Source: CAYQEC01 sp964416425 (GTDB taxonomy: Bacteria > Actinomycetota > Acidimicrobiia > Spongiisociales > UBA5794). From it: 64,000 nucleotides of DNA. The stretch spans positions 1 to 64,000 of the forward strand of contig CAYQEC010000002.1 of NCBI GenBank assembly GCA_964416425.1, read 5' to 3'. The number at the start of each line of letters is the position of its first letter. Within the stretch, counting starts at the first letter, position 1. Below the pieces are notes generated by a model, which was not told where the DNA came from, searched no databases, and saw only the letters and a program-made list of their open reading frames with translations. The position numbers and the translations under genes were made by a program. Shown here one piece after another: positions 57,051 through 64,000 of this stretch.

Positions 57051-58019
57051 TCAACGGGCTACGGCGGCGACGTCTTCGATGACACGCAAGTTCGCCAGGG
57101 CGTCGTCGAGCGGCGTCGGCACCGGCAGATCGTGCCGGATGGCCTCGGCGAAACGCTCCGCCTCCACCGTGTAGCTGTTGGCGACGGCCGATTCGAGGGT
57201 CTGCTCCCCGTCGGGGGTCACCACCCGGATCGTGGCCGGCCGGCTCGGATCGGGGGTGAAGGGAAGGTCGACGGTGATCGTCCCGGTGGCGCCGGTGAGG
57301 TGCACCCCCTGGTCGTGGGCGTGGTCGCCGCCGCAGAAGAACACCGATTCGCCTTCGGGGAAGCGCAGGATCCCGGCGGTGGCGATGTCGACGCCGTGGC
57401 CGTCGCGCCGGATGGCGCCGCCGACCACGGTCGGCTCCGTGCCGAAGAGGAAACGGGCGACACTGACGCAGTAGCAGCCGATGTCGAGCAGCACGCCGCC
57501 GCCCGCCTCCGGCACGTTGCGGTAGTCGTCCTCCGGCTGCGGCTCGTAGGTGAACCAGCTGTTCACCATCCGCAGCGGACCGATCCGCCCTGCCGCGATC
57601 AGGTTCCGCACCAGCTCCCACTGCGGATGGAACCGGTACATGAAGGCTTCCATCAGCTTGCCGCCGGTGCGTGCCGCCGCCGCGACCATCGTCTCCGCCT
57701 CGTCGACCCCGAGCGCCAGCGGCTTTTCGCACAGCACGTGCTTGCCGGCCTCGAGGGCCCGGATCGACCAGGGGGCGTGGAGGTGGTTGGGGAGCGGGAC
57801 GTAGACGGCGTCGACCTCGGGATCGGCCAGGAGGGCCTCGTAGGAGCCGTGGGCGCGGGCGATGCCGAGCCGGGTGGCCGCGGCGGCGGCCCGCTCGGCG
57901 GAGCGGGAGGCGATGGCGACGACCTCGCAGCCGTCGGCTTGCTGGATGGCCGGGATGACGGTCCCGGTGGCGATGTTCGCCACGCCGAGCACGCCCCAGC
58001 GGATGGTGTCGGTGGTCAT
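57051..58019 (-). CDS. Gfo/Idh/MocA-family NAD(P)-dependent oxidoreductase
   Basis: Product of 322 residues from ATG 58019. The Rossmann start is WGVLGVANIATGTVIPAIQQ. The family dyad is EKPLALG (Lys of EKP) with VDAVYVPLPNHLHAPWSIRALEAGKHVLCEKP, and MEAFMYRFHPQW, then GGGVLLDIGCYCVSVARFLFG. These bind NAD(P) and catalyse oxidation or reduction of a sugar or cyclitol. The closest recalled type is dihydrodiol/1,5-anhydrofructose-like reductase. Substrate unknown. Standalone on the minus strand. Confidence 0.93.
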   Translation of the reverse strand: MTTDTIRWGVLGVANIATGTVIPAIQQADGCEVVAIASRSAERAAAAATRLGIARAHGSYEALLADPEVDAVYVPLPNHLHAPWSIRALEAGKHVLCEKPLALGVDEAETMVAAAARTGGKLMEAFMYRFHPQWELVRNLIAAGRIGPLRMVNSWFTYEPQPEDDYRNVPEAGGGVLLDIGCYCVSVARFLFGTEPTVVGGAIRRDGHGVDIATAGILRFPEGESVFFCGGDHAHDQGVHLTGATGTITVDLPFTPDPSRPATIRVVTPDGEQTLESAVANSYTVEAERFAEAIRHDLPVPTPLDDALANLRVIEDVAAVAR

Positions 58020-58074
58020 GCGGTCGATGCTAGAGGTGTCGCCCTCTGCCTGCTGGCGCCACTGCCCGGCCCGG

Positions 58075-58674
58075 TCAGCCCGCCTCGGTGCGGCGGCACA
58101 CCAGCTCCCCGGTGCCGATCGGCACGACGAGGGCGTCGACCCGGGCATCGGTCAGAGCCCGGTCCAGCATCGGCTGCAGGATCTCCCGGTGGTTGATGGC
58201 GTTGTCGGCGACGAGCAGGCCGCCGGGGACCAGGTGGGGGACGACCGCCTCGTAGCAGTCGTGATAGACGTCTTTCTCGGCATCCAGGAAGCAGAAACCC
58301 ACGTCCCCGATGGTGGCGAGGTGGCGGCGGGCGTCGTCCTCGACCAGGTCGACGAGATCATCCACCCCGGCCAACCGGAACGTCTCTCGGGCCATGGCCG
58401 CCTTCTCGGGGAGCACCTCGAAGGTGGTGATCCGGCGCTCCACCGCCCGGCAGGCCAGCGTCAGCCACAACGTCGAGTACCCGGCACTGGTGCCGATCTC
58501 GACGACGGCGCCGGCGGGAGCGGTCGCCAGCAGGATCGCCAGGAACCGGCCGGTCTCCGCCGGGATCTGGCGGAGTCGCTCCAGGCGGGGCGTGCCGTCC
58601 TGCCGGTCTCGGGTGTCGTGCCGCTCCAGATCCTCCATGCGGGCGAGGATCGGCGGCGGGATGGGGTGGAACAT
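58075..58674 (-). CDS. O-methyltransferase (class I, family 3-like)
   Basis: Product of 199 residues from ATG 58674, four bases after GGAAGGAG; an upstream frame start is unnecessary. SAM motifs: AVVEIGTSAGYSTLWLTLA, ITTFEVLPEKAAMARETFRLAGV, and GFCFLDAEKDVYHDCYEAVVPHLVPGGLLVADNAIN with the metal-binding Asp residues and DN. Such enzymes methylate catechol-like or small phenolic hydroxyls with Mg2+. Substrate unknown. The TPR-like gene ends 29 bp upstream on the same strand. Confidence 0.9.
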   Translation of the reverse strand: MFHPIPPPILARMEDLERHDTRDRQDGTPRLERLRQIPAETGRFLAILLATAPAGAVVEIGTSAGYSTLWLTLACRAVERRITTFEVLPEKAAMARETFRLAGVDDLVDLVEDDARRHLATIGDVGFCFLDAEKDVYHDCYEAVVPHLVPGGLLVADNAINHREILQPMLDRALTDARVDALVVPIGTGELVCRRTEAG

Positions 58675-58703
58675 GGGGCTCCTTCCGGGTTCGGCTCCGG
58701 ATG

Positions 58704-59657
58704 TCACGAACCGGCGTGTCCCCGGATCCGTGCCAGCACCTTGAGCGCCGTCGGCTCGTTGGGCTCCTCCACCAGTGCCAGGGTCAGCTCCTGGATGCCC
58801 TGCTCGTCGGCATCCTGCGCCAGGTGGACGAGGCCGCGGCCGACGTGGGCCATCGCCCGGATCTGGGAGGCCCGGCCGTCGTAGTCGAGGGCGCGGGCGA
58901 AGGCGGTCATCGCCTCGCCGTACCGTCCCGTCTCGGCCAGGGCCCGGCCCCGGTAGGTGAGGAGCAGGGCGGTCACGTCGTCGTCGTTGACGACCCCCTC
59001 GGTGAGGGCGATCACGGTGTCGTGCTCACCGGCGGCGAAGGCGATCTCGGCGTAGGACACCCGTACCCAGGTGGTCTGCTCCAGCGACGCCAGCAACGCC
59101 TCCGCCTCGTCGTGGCGGCCCCGGAGCTGGAGGAGCTCGGCGACGAGCAGGCCGAGGGACATCCGCATGAGGGGGAGATGGGCCACGATGGCGGGAGCGA
59201 TGGCGACGGTGAGGCCGGCATCCTGCAGGTAGGTGCGCACGAACCGGTGGTTCTGCACGTCCTCGTCGGCCCCGATCACGGCGGTGAGCAACTCGATGCC
59301 GCGGGGGAGCGCCGGCTCGAGCAGGAGCAGGCCGGCGACCGCCTGGCCCACGATGCGCTGGGTCGGGTGCTGTTCGGCGGCCGCCAGGATCTGCTCGGGG
59401 TCGCCGCCGGCGATGGCGGCCTGCATCGCCTTCTCCGCCGCCGAGGCCAGCATGCCGGGGGTGCGGCGGGCCACCAGAGCCGGGTACTCGTCCGGCTCGT
59501 CGAACTCCCATTCCAGGTCTCGCATTTCCCGGGCGGGCCGGGTGGGGCGCCAGCCGAAGTCGCTGCCGGCGGCGTCGTACCAGCTCGATCGATCCCGGAA
59601 CAGGATGGGTGCGATCCCCAACGGACGGCGGCGGGGAGATCCGAAGACGAAGCGCAT
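58704..59657 (-). CDS. TPR-like repeat protein
   Basis: Product of 317 residues from ATG 59657, six bases after AGGAGG. Residues ~90-310 are paired helices of TPR character (LLVAELLQLRGRHDEAEALLASLEQTTW, VSYAEIAFAAGEHDTVIALTEGVV, LTYRGRALAETGRYGEAMTAFARALDY, AHVGRGLVHLAQDADEQGIQELTLALVEE). The N-terminus is basic and includes IAPILFRDR. Such proteins bind partners rather than catalyse. Role unknown. Divergent from the purine deaminase gene. Confidence 0.8.
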   Translation of the reverse strand: MRFVFGSPRRRPLGIAPILFRDRSSWYDAAGSDFGWRPTRPAREMRDLEWEFDEPDEYPALVARRTPGMLASAAEKAMQAAIAGGDPEQILAAAEQHPTQRIVGQAVAGLLLLEPALPRGIELLTAVIGADEDVQNHRFVRTYLQDAGLTVAIAPAIVAHLPLMRMSLGLLVAELLQLRGRHDEAEALLASLEQTTWVRVSYAEIAFAAGEHDTVIALTEGVVNDDDVTALLLTYRGRALAETGRYGEAMTAFARALDYDGRASQIRAMAHVGRGLVHLAQDADEQGIQELTLALVEEPNEPTALKVLARIRGHAGS

Positions 59658-59739
59658 GGTGACCTCCTGATCGTGAGACCGTCGGCGCGCATGCCATCCG
59701 GTACTATCGCCGAATCGACGGCTCTGGAGGTGGATCGAC

Positions 59740-60741
59740 ATGGATTCCTTTTCGCGCGGGTTGCCGAAGGCGGAGCTCCACCTCCACATCGAGGGTACTC
59801 TCGAACCCGAGCTGCTCTTCGAGCTGGCCGGCCGCAACGCGGTTCCTCTCGCCTACCCATCGGTGGAGGCGCTTCGTGCCGCCTATCGATTCGGCGACCT
59901 GCAGGACTTCCTCGACCTCTACTACCAGGGCGCCGCCGTGCTGCAGACCGAGACCGACTTCTACGAGGTGACGTGGGCCTACCTGGAGCGGGCGCAGGCC
60001 GACGGGGTGCGGCGAGCCGAGGTGTTCTTCGATCCACAGACCCACATCGATCGCGGGGTCCCGTTCGAAGCGGTCATCGGTGGCATCAGCGCCGCCCTGG
60101 CCGACGGGGAGCGCCGCCTTGATCTCTCCACCGGTCTCATCATGTGCTTCCTCCGCCATCTCTCGGCCGAAGCGGCGATGGCGACCCTCGAGCAGGGGCT
60201 GGCTCACCGCGACCTTCTGCTCGGGGTGGGCCTGGACTCCTCAGAGGTCGGGAACCCGCCGTCACGGTTCGCCGACGTCTTCGCCCGAGCCGAGGCGGAG
60301 GGCCTGCACCGAGTCGCCCACGCCGGGGAGGAAGGGCCCCCGGCCTACGTGTGGCAGGCTCTCGACCTACTCCACGCCGAGCGTATCGACCATGGGGTGC
60401 GGGCCCTGGAGGACGACCGTCTGGTGGAGCGGCTGCGTCGGGATCGCATCCCGCTCACCATGTGCCCCCTCTCCAACGTGAAGCTGGGCGTCTTCGGTAC
60501 GCTCGAGGAGCACAACCTGAAGCGGGCGCTCGACGCCCGGCTCTGCGTCACCATCAACTCCGACGACCCGGCCTACTTCGGAGGGTACGTGGGCGACAAC
60601 TACCTGGCGGCCCAGGAGGCGTTGGGCCTCACTCCTGAGGAACTGGTCACCATCGCCGCCAATTCGATCGAAGCCAGCTTTCTCGATGCCGGGGCCAAGC
60701 AGCGACTCGCTGCCGAGCTTGCGGCCTACGCCGCCGGCTGA
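59740..60741 (+). CDS. Adenosine/adenine deaminase
   Basis: Product of 333 residues. Metal and substrate motifs are intact: AELHLHIEGTLEPELL (His pair), GLDSSEVGNPPSRF, VAHAGEEGPPAYVW (His and Glu), IDHGVRAL (His), and TINSDDPAYFGG (Asp pair). The sequence around FDPQTHIDRGVPFEAV and LDSSEVGNPPS is closer to the adenine deaminase (Aah1/Ade2-like) branch than to adenosine deaminase, but the split is not certain by eye. It converts a 6-aminopurine to its keto form with zinc in purine salvage. Cytoplasmic. Confidence 0.92.
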   Translation: MDSFSRGLPKAELHLHIEGTLEPELLFELAGRNAVPLAYPSVEALRAAYRFGDLQDFLDLYYQGAAVLQTETDFYEVTWAYLERAQADGVRRAEVFFDPQTHIDRGVPFEAVIGGISAALADGERRLDLSTGLIMCFLRHLSAEAAMATLEQGLAHRDLLLGVGLDSSEVGNPPSRFADVFARAEAEGLHRVAHAGEEGPPAYVWQALDLLHAERIDHGVRALEDDRLVERLRRDRIPLTMCPLSNVKLGVFGTLEEHNLKRALDARLCVTINSDDPAYFGGYVGDNYLAAQEALGLTPEELVTIAANSIEASFLDAGAKQRLAAELAAYAAG

Positions 60742-60777
60742 GATCACGCCGCCGAGCCGGCGGCGCCGTGAGCGCCG

Positions 60778-60993
60778 TCAGGACACGGTGCCGGCCATCG
60801 TCTCCTGTTCTGCCGGCATCCGCCCGAGCGGTGTGCCCTGTCGAATCGCTTCCCGGGCGGCACCGGTGGGGATGGCGAGGGCCCCGAGAACCACGATGAC
60901 GTAGAACGATCCGAGGAAGAGGTCCCCGTTCTCGTAGTCGAGGCCGTACATGGCGATCGGTCCGCCGACGACGACATCGACAAGGGCGACCAC
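60778..60993 (-). CDS. Small membrane protein, start uncertain
   Basis: This minus-strand frame has strongly GC-rich third positions and encodes PIAMYGLDYENGDLFLGSFYVIVVLGALAIPTGAAREAI, one hydrophobic helix in a plausible small membrane protein. GTG 60993 gives 71 residues, but its ribosome site is weak and an upstream extension is possible. It is unlike the flanking genes, and its other end is not defined. It may be a fragment. No family is recognised. The ~280 bases from 60994 to 61276 hold only short ambiguous frames. Confidence 0.4.
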   Translation of the reverse strand: MVALVDVVVGGPIAMYGLDYENGDLFLGSFYVIVVLGALAIPTGAAREAIRQGTPLGRMPAEQETMAGTVS

Positions 60994-61211
60994 GGGCTTC
61001 CGCCCACCGTCGCCACCCGCATGCGGGACTGGCGGGAGGCGACCTGCCGTCGGACCGTGCGGGACATGTTGGACGCGTTCGACGAACGTCGCCGCTCGGC
61101 GCCGCCTCCCGGGTGACGTCGCCGCGACGCGCGGCATGGCCGGCCTCGCCGCTCTTCGGCTCGAAGACCCTTCCCCAAGCCGGCACCGCTGTGCGATGCT
61201 GCGAGGTGGCA

Positions 61212-61240
61212 TTGGCCGCCGCTTGTACGAAGTGTAAAGA
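61212..61240 (+). promoter_or_regulatory. Promoter candidate upstream of serA
   Basis: TTGGCC (61212-61217) and TAAAGA (61235-61240) are 17 bases apart. The start would lie near 61247, leaving ~30 bases before the serA GTG at 61277. Both boxes are imperfect. Confidence 0.35.
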
Positions 61241-61276
61241 TGGTGGTCGTCACCCCACTCATCGCGAGGGCAGACC

Positions 61277-62482
61277 GTGAGAATCCTCCTGGCCGACACA
61301 TTCCCCGAAACGCACCGCGAGCGTCTCGAGCAGATGGGACACACCGTCACCTATTTGCCGGACCTCACCGGAGACACCCTTCCCGCCGAGCTGAACGGGC
61401 ACGATGTCCTCGTCGTCCGCAGCACCCGGGTGACCGCCAAGGCGGTCGAAGCAACCCAGACCCTCACCCTGATCATCCGGGCCGGGGCGGGGACCAACAC
61501 GATCGACGTCGCGGCGGCCGCCGACCGCGGCATCTTCGTGTGCAACACCCCGGGCCGCAACGCCGTCGCCGTCGCCGAGCTGACCATGGGGCTGCTCACC
61601 GCCATCGACCGCAGCATCGCCGACAACGTGCACGATCTCCGCGCCGGCAAGTGGAACAAGGCCCGCTACGGCAAGGCACGGGGACTGGCCGGCCGTTCCA
61701 TCGGCATCGTCGGGGTCGGCCGGATCGGCCTCGCCGTGGCGGAGCGGGCCAAGGCCTTCGCCATGGAGCTGGTCGTCATCGAGCGTCCCGGCCGCAACGC
61801 CGACATCCAGGCCCGACTCGACGCCCTCGGGGTCCACTACGTCCCCGATCTCGTCCGGCTGGCGGAGACGTGCGACGTGCTGACCTTCCACGTGCCCGCC
61901 GACGACAGCACCGAGCACCTCGTCTCCCGGGACCTGCTCCAGCACGTCAAACCCGGCGCCATCATCATCAACACCTCCCGGGGGAGCGTGGTCGACGAGG
62001 CGGCGCTCATCGAGGCGATGGACGCCAAGGGGATCAGGGCGGGCCTCGACGTCTACGCCGGCGAGCCGCAGACCGGCGAAGCCGAGTTCGATTCGGCGAT
62101 CGCCCGCCACCCCAACGTTTACGGCACCCACCACATCGGCGCCTCGACCGAGCAGGCCCAGGAAGCGATCGCCGACGCCGTGATCGGGATCATCGATGCC
62201 TTCGAGGACGGGTCGGTGCCGAACTGCGTCAACCTGCTCCCCACCGGTTACGGCATGACGTCGCTCACCATCCGCCACCACAACCGGGTCGGGGTGCTGG
62301 CCCGAGTCCTCGGGATCCTGCGGGAAGCGGACCTCAACGTCGAGCACATGGAGAACTCGGTGTTCGCCGGCGGGCGGGCCGCCTCGGTCGTGATGCGGGT
62401 CGCCGGTGACGTCGAGAAGGAGGTCGTGTGGGCGATCGAGGCGCTGGGTGACGTCATCGCGGTATCGACCGGCGATCACTGA
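61277..62482 (+). CDS. serA: D-3-phosphoglycerate dehydrogenase
   Basis: Product of 401 residues from GTG 61277. It makes 3-phosphohydroxypyruvate, the first step of serine synthesis. Seen: IIRAGAGTNTIDVAAAADRGIFVCNTPG, the NAD site GRSIGIVGVGRIGLAVAERA, INTSRGSVVDEAALIEAM, and the catalytic GTHHIGASTEQAQEAI. A C-terminal ACT domain (TIRHHNRVGVLARVLGILREADLNVEHMEN) allows serine feedback. It is a compact type without the intervening ASB domain. DUF1015 follows 9 bp later. Confidence 0.93.
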   Translation: MRILLADTFPETHRERLEQMGHTVTYLPDLTGDTLPAELNGHDVLVVRSTRVTAKAVEATQTLTLIIRAGAGTNTIDVAAAADRGIFVCNTPGRNAVAVAELTMGLLTAIDRSIADNVHDLRAGKWNKARYGKARGLAGRSIGIVGVGRIGLAVAERAKAFAMELVVIERPGRNADIQARLDALGVHYVPDLVRLAETCDVLTFHVPADDSTEHLVSRDLLQHVKPGAIIINTSRGSVVDEAALIEAMDAKGIRAGLDVYAGEPQTGEAEFDSAIARHPNVYGTHHIGASTEQAQEAIADAVIGIIDAFEDGSVPNCVNLLPTGYGMTSLTIRHHNRVGVLARVLGILREADLNVEHMENSVFAGGRAASVVMRVAGDVEKEVVWAIEALGDVIAVSTGDH

Positions 62483-62491
62483 GATGGGGAC

Positions 62492-63727
62492 ATGGGGCCA
62501 CTGATCCGTCCATTCCGCGCGTACCTGCCGCGACCCGAACTGGCCGCCCAGGTGGCAACGCCGCCGGTATCCCGGGTCCCGGAGGGGCACTGGGAGCGTC
62601 TCGAGGCGGAGAACCCCTACAGTTTCCAGCACGTCATGCGCGACACCATCCGCACTGCCGGCGAGGGGTTCGTCCCCGCGGCGGTCGTCGGAGGCCGAGC
62701 CCGTCTCGATGCCATGATCCGTGACGGCGTCTACCGGTGGAGGGACACCCCGGCGTTCTACGTCTACCGGCTGTCGGACGGCGTCCAGGGACGCACCGGC
62801 GTCGTGGCGGAGGTCGCGGTCTCCGCCTACGACGAGGGTCGGATCCGGCGCCACGAGTACACCACCCGCGCCACCGAGGAGCGGCTGGCGCGCCACATCG
62901 CCGAGCTACGAGCCGACTCCTATCCGGTGGCGCTCGCCTACCGGACCGACGTCGGGGCCGCCGCGGTGACCGCACAGGTCTGTTCCCGCGAGCCGCTCAT
63001 CGACTTCGTGGCCGATCGGCTCCGGCAGACGATCTGGGTGGTGGACGACCCGGAGGAGGTGCGCCGGCTGGAGGACGCCCTCGCTTCGATCGACACCCTC
63101 TACATCACCGACGGCCACCACCGCTGCGCGGCGGCGGCTCGCTACGCCCACGAGGAGGCGGCCGCCCACCCCGACCACACCGGCAGCGAGTCCTACAACT
63201 ACCTCCTGGCGGTGCTCTTCCCCGAGGCCCAGCTCCGGATCATGGAGTACAACCGCTGCATCCGGGACCTCAACGGTCTCGCTCCGGCCGAGTTCCTGGC
63301 ACGGGTCGGCGAAGTCGTCACCGTCGAGGAGCTGCCGTCCGGCGATCCCGAAGCGGCCCGTCCCCTCCGGGCCGGCGTGTTCGGCATGGCGATGGGGGAC
63401 CGATGGTTCCGGCTCACCGTGCCGCCGGAGCGGGTTCCCGACGACGTATACGGCAGGTTGGACGCGGTGCTGCTCCAGGAGCTGGTCCTCGATCCGATCC
63501 TCGGCGTCGGCGATCCCCGCTCCGACCCTCGCATCGACTACGTCCCGGGCTCGCGGGGCCTCGACGAGCTCCAGCACCGCGACGGCTGCGCGGTGTGCTT
63601 CGCCATTCACCCGGTGAGCATGGACGACGTGGAGGCGGTCGCCGACCGGGGCATGGTGATGCCGCCCAAGTCGACCTGGTTTCTTCCCAAGGTCGGCAGC
63701 GGCCTCATCGTGCGGATGCTCGACTGA
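62492..63727 (+). CDS. DUF1015 (HtpX-unrelated, SerA-linked) protein
   Basis: Product of 411 residues. The DUF1015 hallmarks are IRPFRAYLPRPELAAQVATPPVSRVPEGHWE at the start, then a YVYRLSDGVQGRTGVVAEVAVSAYDEGRIRRHEYTT block, TLYITDGHHRCAAAARYA, SYNYLLAVLFPEAQLRIMEYNR, and VMPPKSTWFLPKVGSGLIVRML. The DGHHR motif is likely catalytic or metal-binding. Its chemistry is unknown to me, but its gene sits beside serA in many genomes, including here, so a role in serine or phosphoserine metabolism is likely. Cytoplasmic. Confidence 0.9.
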   Translation: MGPLIRPFRAYLPRPELAAQVATPPVSRVPEGHWERLEAENPYSFQHVMRDTIRTAGEGFVPAAVVGGRARLDAMIRDGVYRWRDTPAFYVYRLSDGVQGRTGVVAEVAVSAYDEGRIRRHEYTTRATEERLARHIAELRADSYPVALAYRTDVGAAAVTAQVCSREPLIDFVADRLRQTIWVVDDPEEVRRLEDALASIDTLYITDGHHRCAAAARYAHEEAAAHPDHTGSESYNYLLAVLFPEAQLRIMEYNRCIRDLNGLAPAEFLARVGEVVTVEELPSGDPEAARPLRAGVFGMAMGDRWFRLTVPPERVPDDVYGRLDAVLLQELVLDPILGVGDPRSDPRIDYVPGSRGLDELQHRDGCAVCFAIHPVSMDDVEAVADRGMVMPPKSTWFLPKVGSGLIVRMLD

Positions 63728-63788
63728 GGGCGCCGGTAGGCTGCGGCGGCAACCAGAATCCGGCGCCGAGACGGTGGGGTGGCAGAAC

Positions 63789-64000
63789 GTGAAGCTGAGC
63801 TGTGACGCCGTCGTGTTCGATTCCGACGGCGTGCTGGTCGATTCCGTGGCGGCGGTGGAGGAAGCCTGGCGCCAGCTCTGTGCCGAGTTCGCTCTCGACA
63901 CCGCCGAGGTGATGGCGGTGATGCACGGGGTCCGGGCCGAGGACACCCTTGGTCCCCGGCTGGCACCGGAGCAGGCCGCGGCCGCGGTGGCCCGTCTCGC
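63789..64000 (+). CDS. HAD-family phosphatase, 3' end cut off by the window
   Basis: GTG 63789 opens a frame that runs to the window edge (70 codons seen). The N-terminus has the HAD nucleophile motif VVFDSDGVLVDSV, then a helical cap (AAVEEAWRQLCAEF). It fits the sugar-phosphate phosphatase/phosphoglucomutase type. Catalytic motifs II-IV are beyond the window. It follows serA and DUF1015 and might supply a phosphatase for that pathway, but no direct evidence says so. Confidence 0.8.
   Translation, partial: MKLSCDAVVFDSDGVLVDSVAAVEEAWRQLCAEFALDTAEVMAVMHGVRAEDTLGPRLAPEQAAAAVARL

Noticed and set aside
61021..61116. Short plus-strand frame (MRDWREATCRRTVRDML..)
   Set aside because: It reads like a plausible helix but is 31 codons, has no ribosome site, and third-position bias is mixed.

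Overview
The window is high-GC DNA from an actinobacterium. The case rests on a WhiB regulator, a bacterial proteasome activator (Bpa) ending in GQYL, a mycothiol-isomerase-like (TIGR03086-type) protein, heavy GTG/TTG start use and GC-rich third codon positions. Two secreted proteins carry SLH-like repeats of the CNPP..FCP kind, which suggests Acidimicrobiia or a related deep-branching lineage; this placement is inference. A 100-N run at 36145-36244 shows the sequence is a draft scaffold. No complete rRNA or tRNA gene, CRISPR array, phage or transposase was seen.

Layout. 1-6.9 kb, minus strand: a partial polysaccharide-lyase-like protein, an unknown two-module protein, an excisionase-type HTH protein, then the [NiFe]-hydrogenase maturation run hypF-hypC-hypD-hypE, preceded by an exported SlyD-like FKBP. 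7-19 kb, mostly plus: class III aminotransferase, SLH-like surface protein, a sugar cluster (ROK protein, LacI regulator, ManA), an acyl-CoA dehydrogenase/HAD/YihY operon and a DEAD-box helicase. 19-28 kb: a frameshifted spondin-domain lipoprotein, cyclophilin, WhiB, Bpa, a sulfite-oxidase-like molybdoenzyme, PolX coupled to a Ca2+/Na+ antiporter, NhaA, and an orphan beta-class DNA methyltransferase. 28-36 kb: a 1141-residue surface protein, pheA and metX (divergent), murI and a macro-domain protein.

36-46 kb: a palindromic tandem-repeat patch containing the assembly gap, a heterodimeric ABC exporter with inverted repeats upstream, two CYTH-type genes, an ABC-2 export pair, a flavodoxin, and an intergenic zone (44.6-45.5 kb) holding two small ORFs with strong ribosome sites, a consensus promoter, a terminator and a 49-nt tRNA-like fold. 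46-50.6 kb: Na/Pi cotransporter, PhoU and glycogen branching enzyme in one run. 50.7-50.9 kb: a candidate structured non-coding RNA with its own promoter and terminator. 51-60 kb, minus: a Tam-like methyltransferase, a zinc-ribbon/Mrr-like protein, alpha/beta hydrolase, class V aminotransferase, DUF885 peptidase, Gfo/Idh/MocA oxidoreductase, O-methyltransferase and a TPR-like protein. 59.7-64 kb, plus: purine deaminase, serA, a DUF1015 protein and a HAD phosphatase cut by the window edge.

The least explained signals are the ncRNA candidate at 50.7 kb, the small-gene/tRNA-like zone at 44.6-45.4 kb, the palindromic repeat family (28.3, 36.1-36.5 and 41.7 kb), and the exported SlyD-like protein next to hypF. 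All family calls come from reading translated motifs; no database search was run.
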